Part shown: in pieces, positions 7,452 to 8,442 of the stretch | How positions within the stretch are numbered: position 1 is the stretch's first letter | How the letters are laid out: each line of letters opens with the position of its first letter | Assembly: GCA_900539665.1 (NCBI GenBank) | Contig: UQCV01000097.1 | Span: forward strand, 1 to 8,442 | Direction: 5' to 3' | Source of the DNA: an uncultured Succinivibrionaceae bacterium | Lineage (GTDB): Bacteria > Pseudomonadota > Gammaproteobacteria > Enterobacterales > Succinivibrionaceae | Length of the DNA: 8,442 nt | Notes under the pieces: model-generated | Database searches by the model: none | What the model saw: only the letters and a program-made list of their open reading frames with translations | What the model was told of the DNA's origin: nothing | Translations under genes and position numbers: made by a program

Positions 7452-7494
7452 AAAAAGGCGAGTGGTCACTTGTGGCTACCCGCCTTTTTGTTTT
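7452..7494 (+). terminator. Intrinsic terminator after pheT
   Basis: AAAAAGGCG (7452-7460) pairs with CGCCTTTTT (7481-7489). The stem continues inward (GTGGTCAC with GTGGCTAC) using two G-T pairs and one A-C mismatch. A T-rich tail (ttttt gtttt) follows. It lies 47 bp past the pheT stop and closes the pheST unit. Confidence 0.85.
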
Positions 7495-7571
7495 GCAAGG
7501 TGAAGCTTAAATAGGGATTAAGTTTAAGCCGACATTCCGCAGAAGAAATTCAATATTTAATTGGTTAACAT

Positions 7572-7639
7572 TTGATCGATCATTTTATAAAAATTGAACA
7601 TGTGTCACATAATTTAAAAAATGGCTATTAATCGATCAA
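7572..7639. repeat. Inverted pair TTGATCGAT / ATCGATCAA with GATC sites upstream of the transposase
   Basis: TTGATCGAT (7572-7580) and ATCGATCAA (7631-7639) are exact inverted repeats. Both share the octamer ATCGATCA, so they are also a direct repeat about 56 bp apart. Together they hold three GATC sites (7574, 7578, 7634). The right copy overlaps the place where a -35 would lie relative to TATACT at 7652-7657. A role as a transposase or repressor site, or as a Dam-sensitive control region, is inference. Confidence 0.4.
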
Positions 7640-7651
7640 CTAATATGCTTT

Positions 7652-7657
7652 TATACT
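7652..7657 (+). promoter_or_regulatory. Possible -10 element of the transposase gene
   Basis: TATACT is a good -10 match 27 bp before the transposase ATG. No good -35 hexamer stands 16-18 bp upstream (TTAATC at best), so the promoter would be weak, as is usual for transposases. Confidence 0.35.
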
Positions 7658-7683
7658 GAAAAATAATCATGTAGGAAACGTTC

Positions 7684-8442
7684 ATGACCACCAGTATAAA
7701 GTCGTCATTTTTATCAGTAGATCACTATGGCCTTGTTGTAGCAACTAGCAGAACCTTGGGACTAGCAGAGTTTATTGACAGCAAGATCCCCAAATTATCA
7801 AACAATAAAAAAATATCATATGGTCAGCTCTTCGAGTGTATGCTCATAAATTTTCTGGCTTACACCTCAGAGCCTCTATATTTAACTCCAAAATTTTTTG
7901 AAACCGTAGATGTCAAAACTCTTTTTGGCGAGTCGTTCGACAGGACATTGCTGAATGATGATGCATTCGGCAGACTGTTAGATGCTCTGTATGACTATGG
8001 CGTGTCAGAATTGTTTTTGGAATTTACCGGTGAAGCTCTGAAAAAACTGTACGATAAAACAGAATGCATTCATTTGGACAGCACATCATTTCACCTGCAT
8101 GGAGAGCATTACAGTGACGGTGTCACAGCACTGACAATGGAAAATATAACAGGTAAAAAGATGCCAGCAGAGCCGTTGCGTGGATATTCAAGAGACGCAC
8201 ATCCTGAACTCCTACAGATAATGCTGCAGATTGTTAGCGATGAAAACGGTCTACCAGTCTACATGAAACCTCAAGATGGCAACACCAATGACAACAAGGG
8301 GTTTCAGACACCGGTAGAACTTGTGGGAAGCTTGAACAAAGCAATTGATTTCAAATACTTAGTTGACGATGCAGCTTTGTTCACTCAGGAAAATCTGAAA
8401 ACGATGCAGAACAAAAATATTTTGTTCATCACAAGAGCTCCA
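7684..8442 (+). CDS. IS1634-family (IS4-superfamily DDE) transposase, 5' part
   Basis: The frame starts at ATG 7684 behind AGGAAA (7673-7678) and stays open for 253 codons to the window edge, so the 3' half is missing. The N-terminal region (about 12-110, HYGLVVATSRTLGLAEFID, then ISYGQLFECMLINFL) matches the DUF4277-type N-terminal domain of IS1634 transposases. The RNase-H-like catalytic domain begins with HLDSTSFHLHG, where Asp132 is the likely first catalytic Asp. It continues through RGYSRDAHPELLQ and PVYMKPQDGNTND to YLVDDAALFTQENL, with Asp228 as the likely second Asp. The catalytic Glu would lie beyond the window. Family members are usually over 450 residues, so what is seen fits an intact gene with no stop or frameshift. 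CTG and ACA codons are common here but rare in pheST, which supports a foreign origin. Confidence 0.9.
   Translation, partial: MTTSIKSSFLSVDHYGLVVATSRTLGLAEFIDSKIPKLSNNKKISYGQLFECMLINFLAYTSEPLYLTPKFFETVDVKTLFGESFDRTLLNDDAFGRLLDALYDYGVSELFLEFTGEALKKLYDKTECIHLDSTSFHLHGEHYSDGVTALTMENITGKKMPAEPLRGYSRDAHPELLQIMLQIVSDENGLPVYMKPQDGNTNDNKGFQTPVELVGSLNKAIDFKYLVDDAALFTQENLKTMQNKNILFITRAP

Larger units (their letters stand above)
7500..8442 (+). mobile_element. Left part of an IS1634-family insertion sequence (ends not resolved)
   Basis: The element is recognised by its transposase gene. Its left end must lie between the pheT terminator (7489) and the transposase start (7684). I could not identify a terminal inverted repeat or target duplication, because the right end is outside the window. 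Codon use in the transposase differs from pheST, as expected for a mobile gene. The start coordinate given is only an outer limit. Confidence 0.5.

Noticed and set aside
7505..7529. GCTTAAA/TTTAAGC inverted repeat after the pheT terminator
   Set aside because: It is only 7 bp, AT-rich and has no T-run, and a strong terminator already lies just upstream; it could be chance or part of an IS end but nothing supports either.
7572..7582. TTGATCGATCA as an FNR box
   Set aside because: FNR sites have four bases between TTGAT and ATCAA; here the spacing is too short.
7600..7610. ATGTG-T-CACAT dyad as a CRP site
   Set aside because: CRP half-sites need a six-base spacer between TGTGA and TCACA; here the arms are almost touching.

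Overview
The window looks like chromosomal DNA from an AT-rich gammaproteobacterium. PheS and PheT are very similar in sequence and length to the enterobacterial proteins. The strong preference for TTA, CTT, ACT and GTA codons, and a host-type 7TMR-DISM c-di-GMP protein, would suit a gut Succinivibrionaceae/Aeromonadales-type organism. That placement is inference; no marker in the window fixes the genus.

Layout. Positions 1-89 hold the 5' end of a leftward reading frame cut by the window edge. It resembles the N-terminus of an IS4-superfamily/IS1634-type transposase, and its start overlaps a near-perfect 29-bp palindrome. A hairpin at 120-149 and about 380 bp of AT-rich, apparently non-coding DNA follow. 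At 528-3710 is a large rightward gene for a membrane sensor: signal peptide, periplasmic 7TMR-DISMED2, 7TM region, PAS, GGDEF and EAL. Both output domains have lost key catalytic residues. The gene has its own extended -10 promoter and ends at a strong terminator (3749-3780).

A second unit has a near-consensus promoter (TTGATA-N18-TATAAT), a leader of about 85 nt, then pheS (4005-4991) and pheT (5002-7404), which encode the two subunits of phenylalanyl-tRNA synthetase. It ends at a strong hairpin terminator (7452-7489). The usual gammaproteobacterial neighbours rplT (upstream) and ihfA (downstream) are absent.

From about 7500 the composition changes and a rightward IS1634-family transposase starts at 7684. 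It runs off the window end without a stop, after 253 codons. Its codon use (frequent CTG and ACA) differs clearly from pheST.

How the parts relate: pheS and pheT form one enzyme and one operon. The GGDEF/EAL gene is an independent unit, probably a c-di-GMP-binding sensor rather than an enzyme. The transposase-like sequences at both edges suggest a locus shaped by insertion events. I found no CRISPR array, tRNA, rRNA or convincing new multi-gene system.
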